64,000 bases of DNA, from contig NZ_JALGRO010000003.1 in the NCBI RefSeq assembly GCF_022815645.1, forward strand, positions 186,001 to 250,000, given 5' to 3'. The notes under the pieces are model-generated. The model did no database searches. It had not been told where the DNA came from and saw only the letters and a program-made list of their open reading frames with translations. Below, piece by piece: positions 45,149-52,587 of this stretch. The stretch comes from Curtobacterium sp. VKM Ac-2922 (GTDB lineage Bacteria; Actinomycetota; Actinomycetes; Actinomycetales; Microbacteriaceae). How positions within the stretch are numbered: position 1 is the stretch's first letter; every line of letters begins with the position of its first letter. Made by a program: the position numbers and the translations under genes.

Positions 45149-46576
45149 ATGTCGTCCGCGCCGCCCCGTCCTGCTCCGCCCCTCCGCCACCAGCTCGCCC
45201 GGCGGAAGCCGATCGACCAGCTGCAGGCCGACGCCGCAGCGGGTGTGGACGGCCAGCCGCTCCGCCGGACCCTGGGCGTCTGGCACCTGACGATGATCAG
45301 TGTCGGCGCGACGCTCGGCACCGGGATCCTGGTCGTCCTCGGCACGGCGGTCCCGCTCGCCGGCCCCGCGGTCTGGATCTCCTTCGTCCTGGCGGGTGTC
45401 GCGGCGCTGCTGTCCGCGCTGTCCTACGCCGAGATGGCTGGTGCGGTGCCGACCTCGGGCTCCAGCTACTCGTACACGTACGCGACGATGGGCGAGGGCA
45501 TCGCATGGGTCTGCGGCTGGTGCCTCGTGCTCGAGTACGCCGTCTCCGTCGCGGCGGTCGCCGTGGGCGCGAGCGAGTACGTGGACGAGACGCTGCGGGT
45601 GTTCGGCCTGCACCTGCCGACGGCGCTCTCCGCTCCCCCGGGTGACGGCGGTCTGGTGAACCTGCCCGCGGCGGCGCTCGTGCTGATCGCCACAGCCGTG
45701 CTGCTGCCGGGTGCCCGTGAGAGCGCGTGGGTGAACACGCTCATGGTGCTCGTGAAGATCGCCTTGCTCGTCTTCTTCGTCGTCGTGGCGTTCACGGCGT
45801 TCCGGGCCGGCAACTTCGCGCCGCTCGCCCCGATGGGAGCCGCCGGCGTGACCGCGGCGGCGTCGCGGTTGTTCTTCTCGTACATCGGGTTCGATGCCGC
45901 GTCGACTGCCGGGGAAGAAGCGAAGGACCCGCGCCGCGACCTGCCCCGGGCGATCATCGGTTCGATCGTGATCATCACCGTGCTCTACATCCTGGTGGCG
46001 ATCGCGGCGATCGGCGCCCGCCCGTGGGAGTCGTTCTCGTCGACCGAGGCCTCGCTCGTGCGCATCGTCGTCGACGTCACCGGTCGGCCCTGGGTCGCGC
46101 TGGTGTTCTCGATCGGCGCCGTCATCGCCATCGCCAGCGTCGTCCTGACGGTTCTGTACGGCCAGACCCGCGTGTTGCTGACCATGGCCCGCGACGGTCT
46201 GGTGCCGAAGGTCTTCGGTCGTGTCTCGCCGCGCACCGGCACCCCGGTCGCCAACACCGTCATCGTCGGGCTGGTCGTCACCGTCGTGGCCGCGCTCGTC
46301 CCGCTCGGCGAGCTCGCCGATGCGACGAGCATCGGCACGCTGGTGGCGTTCGCCCTGGTCAACGTGTCGGTGATCATCCTGCGCCGCTCGCAGCCACACC
46401 TGGAGCGCTCGTACCGCGTCCCACTGTTCCCGGTCGTCCCCGTCCTCGGCACCCTGTGCTGCGTGCTGCTCGCGGTCTTCCTCGGCGCCGGCACCTGGAT
46501 CGCGTTCGGCGTGTGGATGCTCGCCGGTGCCGCGCTGTACCTGCTCTACGGCCGTCGTCACAGCACCCTGTCCTGA
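45149..46576 (+). CDS. APC-family amino acid permease (CAT-like)
   Basis: 475 residues with about 12-14 membrane helices. ISVGATLGTGILVVLG is the first-helix substrate motif and FFSYIGFDAASTAGEEAKDP is the family's helix 6 block, typical of cationic amino acid transporters. I choose ATG 45149 with ACGAGG just upstream; ATG 45116 and a TTG at 45089 are in frame alternatives. A TTGACC box lies at 45090. Substrate not determined. Confidence 0.88.
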   Translation: MSSAPPRPAPPLRHQLARRKPIDQLQADAAAGVDGQPLRRTLGVWHLTMISVGATLGTGILVVLGTAVPLAGPAVWISFVLAGVAALLSALSYAEMAGAVPTSGSSYSYTYATMGEGIAWVCGWCLVLEYAVSVAAVAVGASEYVDETLRVFGLHLPTALSAPPGDGGLVNLPAAALVLIATAVLLPGARESAWVNTLMVLVKIALLVFFVVVAFTAFRAGNFAPLAPMGAAGVTAAASRLFFSYIGFDAASTAGEEAKDPRRDLPRAIIGSIVIITVLYILVAIAAIGARPWESFSSTEASLVRIVVDVTGRPWVALVFSIGAVIAIASVVLTVLYGQTRVLLTMARDGLVPKVFGRVSPRTGTPVANTVIVGLVVTVVAALVPLGELADATSIGTLVAFALVNVSVIILRRSQPHLERSYRVPLFPVVPVLGTLCCVLLAVFLGAGTWIAFGVWMLAGAALYLLYGRRHSTLS

Positions 46577-46592
46577 GCCGCCCGCGCCGCTG

Positions 46593-46633
46593 CCCCCCCC
46601 CCCCCTGCCCCCTGCCCCCTGCCCCCTGCCCCC
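46593..46633. repeat. Poly-C tract plus TGCCCCC heptamer repeat
   Basis: Thirteen C in a row (46593-46605) followed by four tandem TGCCCCC units. This is a slippage-prone simple repeat just after the permease stop; its length should vary between isolates and may carry sequencing error. Confidence 0.9.
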
Positions 46634-46663
46634 GAACTGTCGACCTCGCAAAAGCGACAGTTC
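46634..46663. terminator. Hairpin after the permease, GAACTGTCG type
   Basis: GAACTGTCG (46634-46642) pairs with CGACAGTTC (46655-46663), 12-base loop. It lies between convergent genes and belongs to the CGACAGWTC motif set around the AbiEi-like gene. Confidence 0.7.
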
Positions 46664-46769
46664 TCCGCGAACGTTCCGGCCCGAACTGTCGTTCTGACGG
46701 GAGGAACGGTGCGGGTCCGGCCCGATCTGTCCCTCTGGCGAGGTGGTCGCGGTGCCCAGCCCGCTGCGG

Positions 46770-47687
46770 TCAGTGACACGGCACACGGTGCTGACGGAGG
46801 TGTGCCCGGAGGAGTTCCGGGTCTGTCAGGTGGCGCCAGTGCACGCGGACGAACCCGTTCACCTCGTGCCGGGCACGGACGCGGTCTTCGCGCACCTTCT
46901 CCACCCACACTGCCTCGGCACCGCTGCGCCCGCCGAGCATCGCCGGGTCCTCGTACTTCTGCCGCCCGTCGAACTCGATGACGATGCCCTCGCGCGGCAG
47001 CCAGAAGTCCACCCGGTCGACGGTGCCGTCGGCGTAGCGGAACTCGTGCTGGGGCTCCATCTCCGGGCATCCGAGCTCGGCGGCGCGAGCGGCGAAGAAG
47101 GACTCTCCCACCGACTCGTGCCTGGGGTCGCAGACCACCAGCGCATGCTCGACACGGGTGCTCCCCCATGGTCCGGCGTCCAGCGCGAGCTGCGCGAGGT
47201 CGTCCAATGCGCCGCCGTGCCGGAGAGCGTGGTCGAGCACGACGACGGCCGTCGAGAACGATCCGCGTCGTGCGAGCTCGACGGTGGTCTGCGCGAGGTC
47301 CGTGTACTCGACGCCGTGGAACCGACCGCCAGACGGACGCGGTCGGCCAGCGTGCAGCGTCAGCCCGACGCGTTGGAGGTCGTGCGCAATGCCCGGATCC
47401 ACGACGTGGACCCGATCAGGCCACTTTTCGAGCCGCGGGACGCCGAGGATCGCCGCCGCGGAGTCCAGAGCCCACACCGCGTCCGGCCGGAGCAACGGCA
47501 GCACCGCACGCATCCGGACGAGGTGACGGCCGCGGCCGTCAAGCGCCTCCCACGCCGTTCGCTCGACGTACACCCCGTGCCGCACCCGCACGAGCTCGCC
47601 GGAACGGCGACGGCGTTGCAGGTGCCGCGCCGCTGCGCGATCGATCGCGGTGGTCCGGAGCATGTCGATGGAGTTCGCTGGGTGCAT
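46770..47687 (-). CDS. Orphan AbiEi-type antitoxin-like protein with C-terminal nuclease-like domain
   Basis: 305 residues. The N-terminus (about 12-50, ending in LVRVRHGVYV) matches the winged-helix region of AbiEi-like antitoxin/regulator proteins. The C-terminal 90 residues have VDFWLPREGIVIEFDGRQKY followed by EK..ED..R, a layout seen in DUF559/Vsr-like PD-(D/E)xK folds. No AbiEii nucleotidyltransferase toxin gene lies beside it. ATG 47687 is preferred over ATG 47663; no clear ribosome site. Common in actinobacteria with unknown function. Flanked on both sides by repeats of CGACAGWTC. Confidence 0.78.
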   Translation of the reverse strand: MHPANSIDMLRTTAIDRAAARHLQRRRRSGELVRVRHGVYVERTAWEALDGRGRHLVRMRAVLPLLRPDAVWALDSAAAILGVPRLEKWPDRVHVVDPGIAHDLQRVGLTLHAGRPRPSGGRFHGVEYTDLAQTTVELARRGSFSTAVVVLDHALRHGGALDDLAQLALDAGPWGSTRVEHALVVCDPRHESVGESFFAARAAELGCPEMEPQHEFRYADGTVDRVDFWLPREGIVIEFDGRQKYEDPAMLGGRSGAEAVWVEKVREDRVRARHEVNGFVRVHWRHLTDPELLRAHLRQHRVPCH

Positions 47688-47853
47688 GGCGGCACTCTGT
47701 CGCTGCGCGCTGCCGCGTGGACGGTCGTCAGCCGATCTGTGGAGAAGTGCCGAGCGTCCCGACAGCCCGTCGTGTGCGCAATCGCGACAGATCTCACCCC
47801 GCGCCATCCCTCACCCGCGCGAAAGCGACAGATCGCGCCGAACAGCTGCAACT

Positions 47854-47883
47854 GATCTGTCGCTTTCGCGAAAGCGACAGATC
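47854..47883. repeat. 30-bp perfect palindrome upstream of the AbiEi-like gene
   Basis: GATCTGTCGCTTTCG followed directly by its complement (47854-47868, 47869-47883). A near copy of one arm is at 47818-47834. It may be a terminator for the ribosomal operon or a binding site. Confidence 0.8.
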
Positions 47884-47936
47884 GAGACTCGGCGCCGGCA
47901 CGACCCGCACGCCGCACGACCCACCCCGCACACGAC

Positions 47937-47968
47937 GACGGCCGCCGCCCCGAAGGGCGACGGCCGTC
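47937..47968 (-). terminator. Terminator of rplL
   Basis: GACGGCCGCCGCCCC (47937-47951) and GGGCGACGGCCGTC (47955-47968) form a stem of about 14 bp with a GAA loop, 15 bases after the rplL stop. Confidence 0.85.
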
Positions 47969-47983
47969 ATGCTGTGGAACGAG

Positions 47984-48367
47984 TTACGCGACCTCGACCG
48001 TGGCGCCAGCAGCCTCGAGGGCAGCCTTCGCCTTGTCAGCGGCTTCCTTGTTCGCACCCTCGAGCACCTTGGCGTCGGGGGTCTCGACCAGGGCCTTGGC
48101 CTCGCCGAGGCCGAGCGACGTGAGGCCACGGACCTCCTTGATGACCTGGATCTTCTTGTCGCCAGCCGACTTGAGGATGACGTCGAACTCGGTCTTCTCC
48201 TCGACCTCTTCGGCCGGGGCAGCAGCACCGGGCGCCGCGGCAGCGGCGACGGGAGCGGCAGCGGTGACCTCGAAGACCTCTTCGAACTTCTTCACGAAGT
48301 CCGAGAGCTCGATGAGCGTGAGCTCCTTGAAGGCCTCGATGAGCTCGTCCTGCGAAAGCTTCGCCAT
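47984..48367 (-). CDS. rplL: 50S ribosomal protein L7/L12
   Basis: 127 residues. N-terminal dimerisation helix [20 protein letters not shown], an Ala/Pro hinge (about 40-55) and the C-terminal factor-binding domain [20 protein letters not shown] with the conserved [10 protein letters not shown]. Forms the stalk with L10. 51 bases after rplJ. Confidence 0.98.
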   Translation of the reverse strand: MAKLSQDELIEAFKELTLIELSDFVKKFEEVFEVTAAAPVAAAAAPGAAAPAEEVEEKTEFDVILKSAGDKKIQVIKEVRGLTSLGLGEAKALVETPDAKVLEGANKEAADKAKAALEAAGATVEVA

Positions 48368-48418
48368 GATTTTCTCCTACTACTCAGTACGTGATGTGGT
48401 TGTGGAACGCGTGCCTGG

Positions 48419-48934
48419 TCAGGCCGCGGACTCCTGCTTCTCGCGGAGGGCGTCCACCGTGCGGACGGCCTGCGAGAGGGGTGCGTTGAACAGGTACGCA
48501 GCACCGAACAGCGAAGCCTTGAAGGCGCCGGCGAGCTTGCCGAGCAGCACTTCACGGGATTCGAGGTCGGCGAGCTTGTCCACCTCGGTCGCGGTGAGCG
48601 GGTTACCGTCGAAGTAACCGCCCTTGACCACGAGCTCGGGGTTCGCCTTGGCGAATGCACGCAGCGACTTCGCGACGGCGACGGTGTCACCGTGGACGAA
48701 GGCGAGAGCGGACGGACCGGCGAGCTCGTCGTCGAACGACGAGATGCCGGCGTTGTTCGCCGCGATCTTGGTCAGCGTGTTCTTCACCACGGCGTACGTG
48801 GCGTGCTCACGGATCGAGTTGCGGAGCTCCTTGAGCTGCGCGACCGTGAGACCGCGGTACTCGGTGAGCAGAACGGCGTTCGAGCTACGGAAGGACTCCG
48901 TGAGCTCGGCGACCGCAGCTTCCTTGTTCGCCAT
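48419..48934 (-). CDS. rplJ: 50S ribosomal protein L10
   Basis: 171 residues. N-terminal RNA-binding domain with [16 protein letters not shown] and [10 protein letters not shown], and a C-terminal helix for L7/L12 binding. Start ATG 48934 with AAGGAGAA upstream. First gene of rplJ-rplL, preceded by a structured leader expected to bind L10 (autoregulation). Confidence 0.98.
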   Translation of the reverse strand: MANKEAAVAELTESFRSSNAVLLTEYRGLTVAQLKELRNSIREHATYAVVKNTLTKIAANNAGISSFDDELAGPSALAFVHGDTVAVAKSLRAFAKANPELVVKGGYFDGNPLTATEVDKLADLESREVLLGKLAGAFKASLFGAAYLFNAPLSQAVRTVDALREKQESAA

Positions 48935-49140
48935 GGTTCTCCTTGGGGGTCTTGCCGGCTAGCCCCAGGTCCCCGGTTGCGACGTACACAACCCACCACA
49001 CGAAAAAAGCTCCGGCGCAGAGGCTCGGAGCTGCTCCCCCGCAAGCGGATGGAGTGGTTCGGAACACCTGCGCGGGCTGCCTCGTGAGAGAGGACCTTCG
49101 GTTGTCATGCAAGCACGACAACGACCGGCGGTCTTTGGCT
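48935..49140 (-). ncRNA. rplJ leader RNA (L10 leader region) with internal terminator-like hairpin
   Basis: About 206 bases between the promoter and rplJ. On the minus strand it contains a GC-rich stem AGCTCCG/CGGAGCT (49008-49014 with 49026-49032) followed by six U (49003-49008), a classical intrinsic terminator inside the leader, then about 70 bases to rplJ. In other bacteria L10 or L10(L7/L12)4 binds this leader. The terminator implies attenuation here. L10 contact residues are not identified. Confidence 0.75.
49003..49032 (-). terminator. Intrinsic terminator/attenuator in the rplJ leader
   Basis: Seven-bp stem with an 11-base loop followed by TTTTTT on the minus strand. It is the only hairpin with a run of T that I found in the window. 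Confidence 0.78.
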
Positions 49141-49146
49141 TCGAGA

Positions 49147-49176
49147 ACTGTAGCAGACCGCGGTGGCCCGGACCAA
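49147..49176 (-). promoter_or_regulatory. Promoter of the rplJ-rplL operon
   Basis: Minus strand TTGGTC (49171-49176) and TACAGT (49147-49152) separated by 18 bases, close to the vegetative sigma consensus. Transcription should start near 49140, about 206 bases before the rplJ ATG. Confidence 0.75.
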
Positions 49177-49186
49177 CCACCGGACT

Positions 49187-49218
49187 GGAGGCCCGGTGCC
49201 GGCCCGCACCGCGCCTCC
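49187..49218 (-). terminator. Terminator of the sensor kinase gene (GGAGGCCCGG family)
   Basis: GGAGGCCCGGTGC (49187-49199) pairs with GCACCGCGCCTCC (49206-49218) with one mismatch, right after the kinase stop and just upstream of the rplJ promoter. Confidence 0.75.
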
Positions 49219-49224
49219 TGTCCG

Positions 49225-50688
49225 TCAGCGGGTCGCGTCCGCGACCATCGGGGTCTCCGCCCAGGCACCCGCCTGCGGAGCGGCCGCGGGCAGGTGCACC
49301 GTGAACACCGTGTCCCCGGGCTCGCTCGTGACCTCGACCGAGCCGCCGTGCGCCTGCACGACCGCATCGACGATCGCGAGCCCCAGGCCCGTCGAGCCCG
49401 CGCTGCGGGACCGGGAGCTGTCGGCACGGGCGAACCGCTCGAACAGCTTCGGCAGGAACCCCGGGTCGATGCCCTGCCCGGTGTCGCGCACGGTCAGGTC
49501 GACACCCGCGGCGGTCGGAGCGATCCCCACCGTGATGCGGGTGCCGTCGGGGGTGTGGGTGCGGGCGTTCGTGACCAGGTTCACGATGACCTGGTGCAGC
49601 CGGGCGGCATCACCGAGGACGACCACGGGCGCGTCGGGCACGTCGACCTCGATCGGGTGCTCGGGCGATGCGGCGTGCGCGTCGTTCACGGCGTCGAACA
49701 CCAGCCCGGTCAGGTCCACGTCGTCGAACTGGATCTCGCGGCCCTCGTCGAGCCGGGCCAGCAGCAGCAGGTCCTCGACCATGCTCGTCATCCGGAGCGA
49801 CTCGCTCTCGATGCGGCTCATGGCGTAGACCACGTCCTTCGGCAGGTCCCCGCCCATGCGTCGCGTGAGCTCGGCGTACCCGCGGACCGACGCCAAGGGC
49901 GTGCGGAGCTCGTGCGAGGCGTCGGCGACGAACTGCCGGACCTTCTGTTCCGAGCGTTCACGGGCCTGCATGGCGCCGCCGATGTGCTCGAGCATCCGGT
50001 TGAACGCGGTGCCGACGCGGCCGACCTCGGTGCGGGGGTCGGTGTCGGGCACGCGGACGCCGTCCAGCGCGTCGCTGCGCTCCAGCGGCATGCGGGCGAC
50101 GGTCGACGCGGTCTCGGCGACGCGTTCGAGCGGCCGCAGTGAGCGTCGGACCACGATCGCCGCTCCCAGCGAGGCCGCGAGCAGCGCGAGCGCGGTGACC
50201 ACGAGGACCACCCCGAACAGCTTCCACACGCTCTGGTACACCGGCGCCATCGGCAGCCCGACCACCAGGACCGCGGGCCCGACCGTTGCGGCCGTGACGC
50301 GGTAGCGGCCGAGGTCGCCGCCGAGGTCGATCGTGTGCGGCTGCTTGTCGACGGTCACCGATCCGAGCGGTGCGACCACGGAGCCGGACAGGCGCTCGAT
50401 GTTGCCGTCGTTGTCGAGCACGCTGCCGACGACGGCGTCCCCGTTCAGGAAGTACACCGTCAGCGTGCCCGAGGCCTGCCCGGACGGCCGGCCGATGTCG
50501 AGCCCGGGGCCGTTGCCGCCCTGCTGTTCCACCGACCGCTGCGCACGACTGGTGGCGTACCGGAGCTGCTCGTCGATCGCCGAGCGCTGGATCGAGAACA
50601 GCGCGATGATGCTGCCCGCGCCGATGACCGCACTGACGGCGACGACGAGGGCGACGATGCTCAGGACGAGCCGGCGGCGCAGGGTCAC
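49225..50688 (-). CDS. OmpR-type two-component sensor histidine kinase
   Basis: 487 residues. Two membrane helices (about 7-29 and 148-172) flank an extracytoplasmic sensor, then HAMP (RRSLRPLERVAETA), HisKA with DASHELRTPLASVRGY, N-box VNLVTNARTHTP, G1 DTGQGI and G2 GLGLAI. I prefer GTG 50688, right before the first helix; a GTG at 50730 overlaps the regulator gene. Neither has a good ribosome site, so translation may be coupled to the upstream regulator. Confidence 0.92.
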   Translation of the reverse strand: MTLRRRLVLSIVALVVAVSAVIGAGSIIALFSIQRSAIDEQLRYATSRAQRSVEQQGGNGPGLDIGRPSGQASGTLTVYFLNGDAVVGSVLDNDGNIERLSGSVVAPLGSVTVDKQPHTIDLGGDLGRYRVTAATVGPAVLVVGLPMAPVYQSVWKLFGVVLVVTALALLAASLGAAIVVRRSLRPLERVAETASTVARMPLERSDALDGVRVPDTDPRTEVGRVGTAFNRMLEHIGGAMQARERSEQKVRQFVADASHELRTPLASVRGYAELTRRMGGDLPKDVVYAMSRIESESLRMTSMVEDLLLLARLDEGREIQFDDVDLTGLVFDAVNDAHAASPEHPIEVDVPDAPVVVLGDAARLHQVIVNLVTNARTHTPDGTRITVGIAPTAAGVDLTVRDTGQGIDPGFLPKLFERFARADSSRSRSAGSTGLGLAIVDAVVQAHGGSVEVTSEPGDTVFTVHLPAAAPQAGAWAETPMVADATR

Positions 50689-50695
50689 GGGGTGC

Positions 50696-51436
50696 TCAGG
50701 AGATCGGCTTGATGACGTACCCGACGCCACGCACCGTGTGGATCATCGGCTGCTCGCCGGCGTCGATCTTCTTGCGCAGGTACGAGATGTAGATCTCGAC
50801 GACGCTGGACTTGCCGCCGAAGTCGTACGACCACACGCGGTCCAGGATCTGCGCCTTGCTCAGCACGCGGCGGGGGTTGCGCATCAGGAACCGCAGCAGC
50901 TCGAACTCGGTGGCGGTCAGCTCGATGGGCCGTCCGGCACGGGAGACCTCGTAGGACTCCTCGTCGAGCACCAGGTCACCCACGACGATGCGCGAGTCAC
51001 CCGCCTCGGAGACGGAGATCTGCGAACGACGGATCAGTCCACGCAGGCGTGCGACGACCTCTTCGAGCGAGAACGGCTTGGTGACGTAGTCGTCACCGCC
51101 GGCGGTCAGCCCCGTGACGCGGTCCTCGACCGAGTCCTTCGCGGTGAGGAACAGCACCGGGGTGTCGTCGTTGTTCTGGCGCAGCCGGTTCAGCACCTGC
51201 AGGCCGTCGAGGTCGGGCATCATGACGTCGAGCACCATGGCGTCCGGCTTGAACTCGCGGGCCTTGGCCAGGGCGTCCTGGCCACCGTTCGCGCTCGTGA
51301 CGTCCCAGCCCTCGTAGCGGAGCGCCATCGAGAGCAGGTCGGTGAGGCTGGCCTCGTCGTCGACGACGAGGATGCGCAACGGGGATCCGTCGGCACGTGT
51401 GAGGCGCGGGGCTGTCTGCGGCGGGGAGATGGTCAC
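50696..51436 (-). CDS. OmpR/PhoB-family response regulator
   Basis: 246 residues. A 20-residue N-terminal lead, then the receiver domain (VVDDEASL, phosphoacceptor Asp in MVLDVMMPDLDG, conserved FLTAKDS and KPFSLEE), and a winged helix (ELTATEFELLRFLM to TVRGVGYVIK). Start at GTG 51436 is tentative, with another GTG at 51481 in frame. Upstream of its kinase by 7 bases. Confidence 0.92.
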   Translation of the reverse strand: MTISPPQTAPRLTRADGSPLRILVVDDEASLTDLLSMALRYEGWDVTSANGGQDALAKAREFKPDAMVLDVMMPDLDGLQVLNRLRQNNDDTPVLFLTAKDSVEDRVTGLTAGGDDYVTKPFSLEEVVARLRGLIRRSQISVSEAGDSRIVVGDLVLDEESYEVSRAGRPIELTATEFELLRFLMRNPRRVLSKAQILDRVWSYDFGGKSSVVEIYISYLRKKIDAGEQPMIHTVRGVGYVIKPIS

Positions 51437-51543
51437 GTGTTCGAGTGTCGAAGGGATTCCTATGAGTGGTCTGTGGAGCACCCCTCCACGCTCTGTGGAT
51501 GATCCGGCAGTGCGCGGAGGAGCGTCTCCGTAGCGTCGGCCGC

Positions 51544-52587
51544 ATGATCCGTTCCGCAGCCTGGCCCGCCGGTGCCACCGCCGTCGACGTCGACGCGCTC
51601 ACCGCAGCGGCCGGGAGGACCGGCTCGGCCCCGGCAGACCGGCTCGCCCTGGCGCGCGCGGTCGCGGCCACCACCCCACCACTGACCGCAGGCACGGCCG
51701 GCCGGGTGTTCGTCACGCTCGCCGCGGTCGCCGCGGTCGACGTCGCGCTGGCCCGCACCGTCGAACCGCACCTCGACGCGCTCGGGATCCTCGCGCAGGC
51801 CAGGGTCGCCGCGCCGGCCGGGTCGACCTGGGGCGTCTTCGCTGCCGAGGCGTCCGGCGTCCGGTTGACGGCGATGCCCGCCGCCGACGGCTCCGTGCTG
51901 CTCGAGGGCACCAAGCCGTGGTGCTCGCTCGCGTCGTCGCTGTCGCACGCACTGGTGACCGCGCACGTCGGGGACGCTCGGCAGCTGTTCGCCGTCGACC
52001 TTCGCCAGGACGGTGTGACCCCGCACGACGAGGCCTGGGTCGCGCGCGGGATGCCCGACGTGCCGAGCGGCCCCGTCGACTTCGACGGGGTGTCGGCGAG
52101 CGCCGTCGGTGGACCCGGCTGGTACCTGACCCGTCCGGGCTTCGCGTGGGGCGGCATCGCGGTGGCGGCGTGCTGGTGGGGCGGTGCGGTGGGCCTCGCA
52201 CGGGTCCTGCGTGCGCACGCCGGGGCCCGCCCGGACGCGGAGCTGCTGCACGTCGCGCTCGGTGGGGTGGTGGCGGACCTGGCCGACGCCGAGGACGCCC
52301 TCGCCGATGCCGCAGCCCGGATCGACGTCCGGCCGACGGACGCTCCAGCCGCCCCGGACGTCGACTGGGCGCTGCTCGCGCAGACCGTCCGCTCGCGGGT
52401 CCGCCGTGCCGTGGACGCCGTGCGCACCAGGACCGTCGGCGCCGTGGGCCCGGGTCCGCTGACGTCCGACCCCGCGGTGGCGGCCCGGGTCGCCGACCTG
52501 GAGCTGTACGTCCTGCAGGACCACGGCGACCGGGACCTGGCGCGCATCGGCCGGATGGTCCTCGAGCGCGGCGGTGTCGCGTGGTGA
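51544..52587 (+). CDS. Acyl-CoA dehydrogenase-like protein
   Basis: 347 residues of the acyl-CoA dehydrogenase fold: N-terminal helical part (about 1-90), a beta domain with WGVFAAEASGVRLTA and GTKPWCSLAS, and a C-terminal helical bundle. It is shorter than a standard 380-residue enzyme and I could not place the catalytic Glu, so the chemistry may differ. ATG 51544 has no clear ribosome site. First gene of a three-gene operon with PIG-L/NodS and GT2 proteins, overlapping the next by 4 bases. Confidence 0.82.
   Translation: MIRSAAWPAGATAVDVDALTAAAGRTGSAPADRLALARAVAATTPPLTAGTAGRVFVTLAAVAAVDVALARTVEPHLDALGILAQARVAAPAGSTWGVFAAEASGVRLTAMPAADGSVLLEGTKPWCSLASSLSHALVTAHVGDARQLFAVDLRQDGVTPHDEAWVARGMPDVPSGPVDFDGVSASAVGGPGWYLTRPGFAWGGIAVAACWWGGAVGLARVLRAHAGARPDAELLHVALGGVVADLADAEDALADAAARIDVRPTDAPAAPDVDWALLAQTVRSRVRRAVDAVRTRTVGAVGPGPLTSDPAVAARVADLELYVLQDHGDRDLARIGRMVLERGGVAW

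Noticed and set aside
51466..51543. N-terminal extension of the acyl-CoA dehydrogenase-like protein
   Set aside because: The added residues have no family counterpart and no ribosome binding site; the ATG at 51544 is preferred though not certain.
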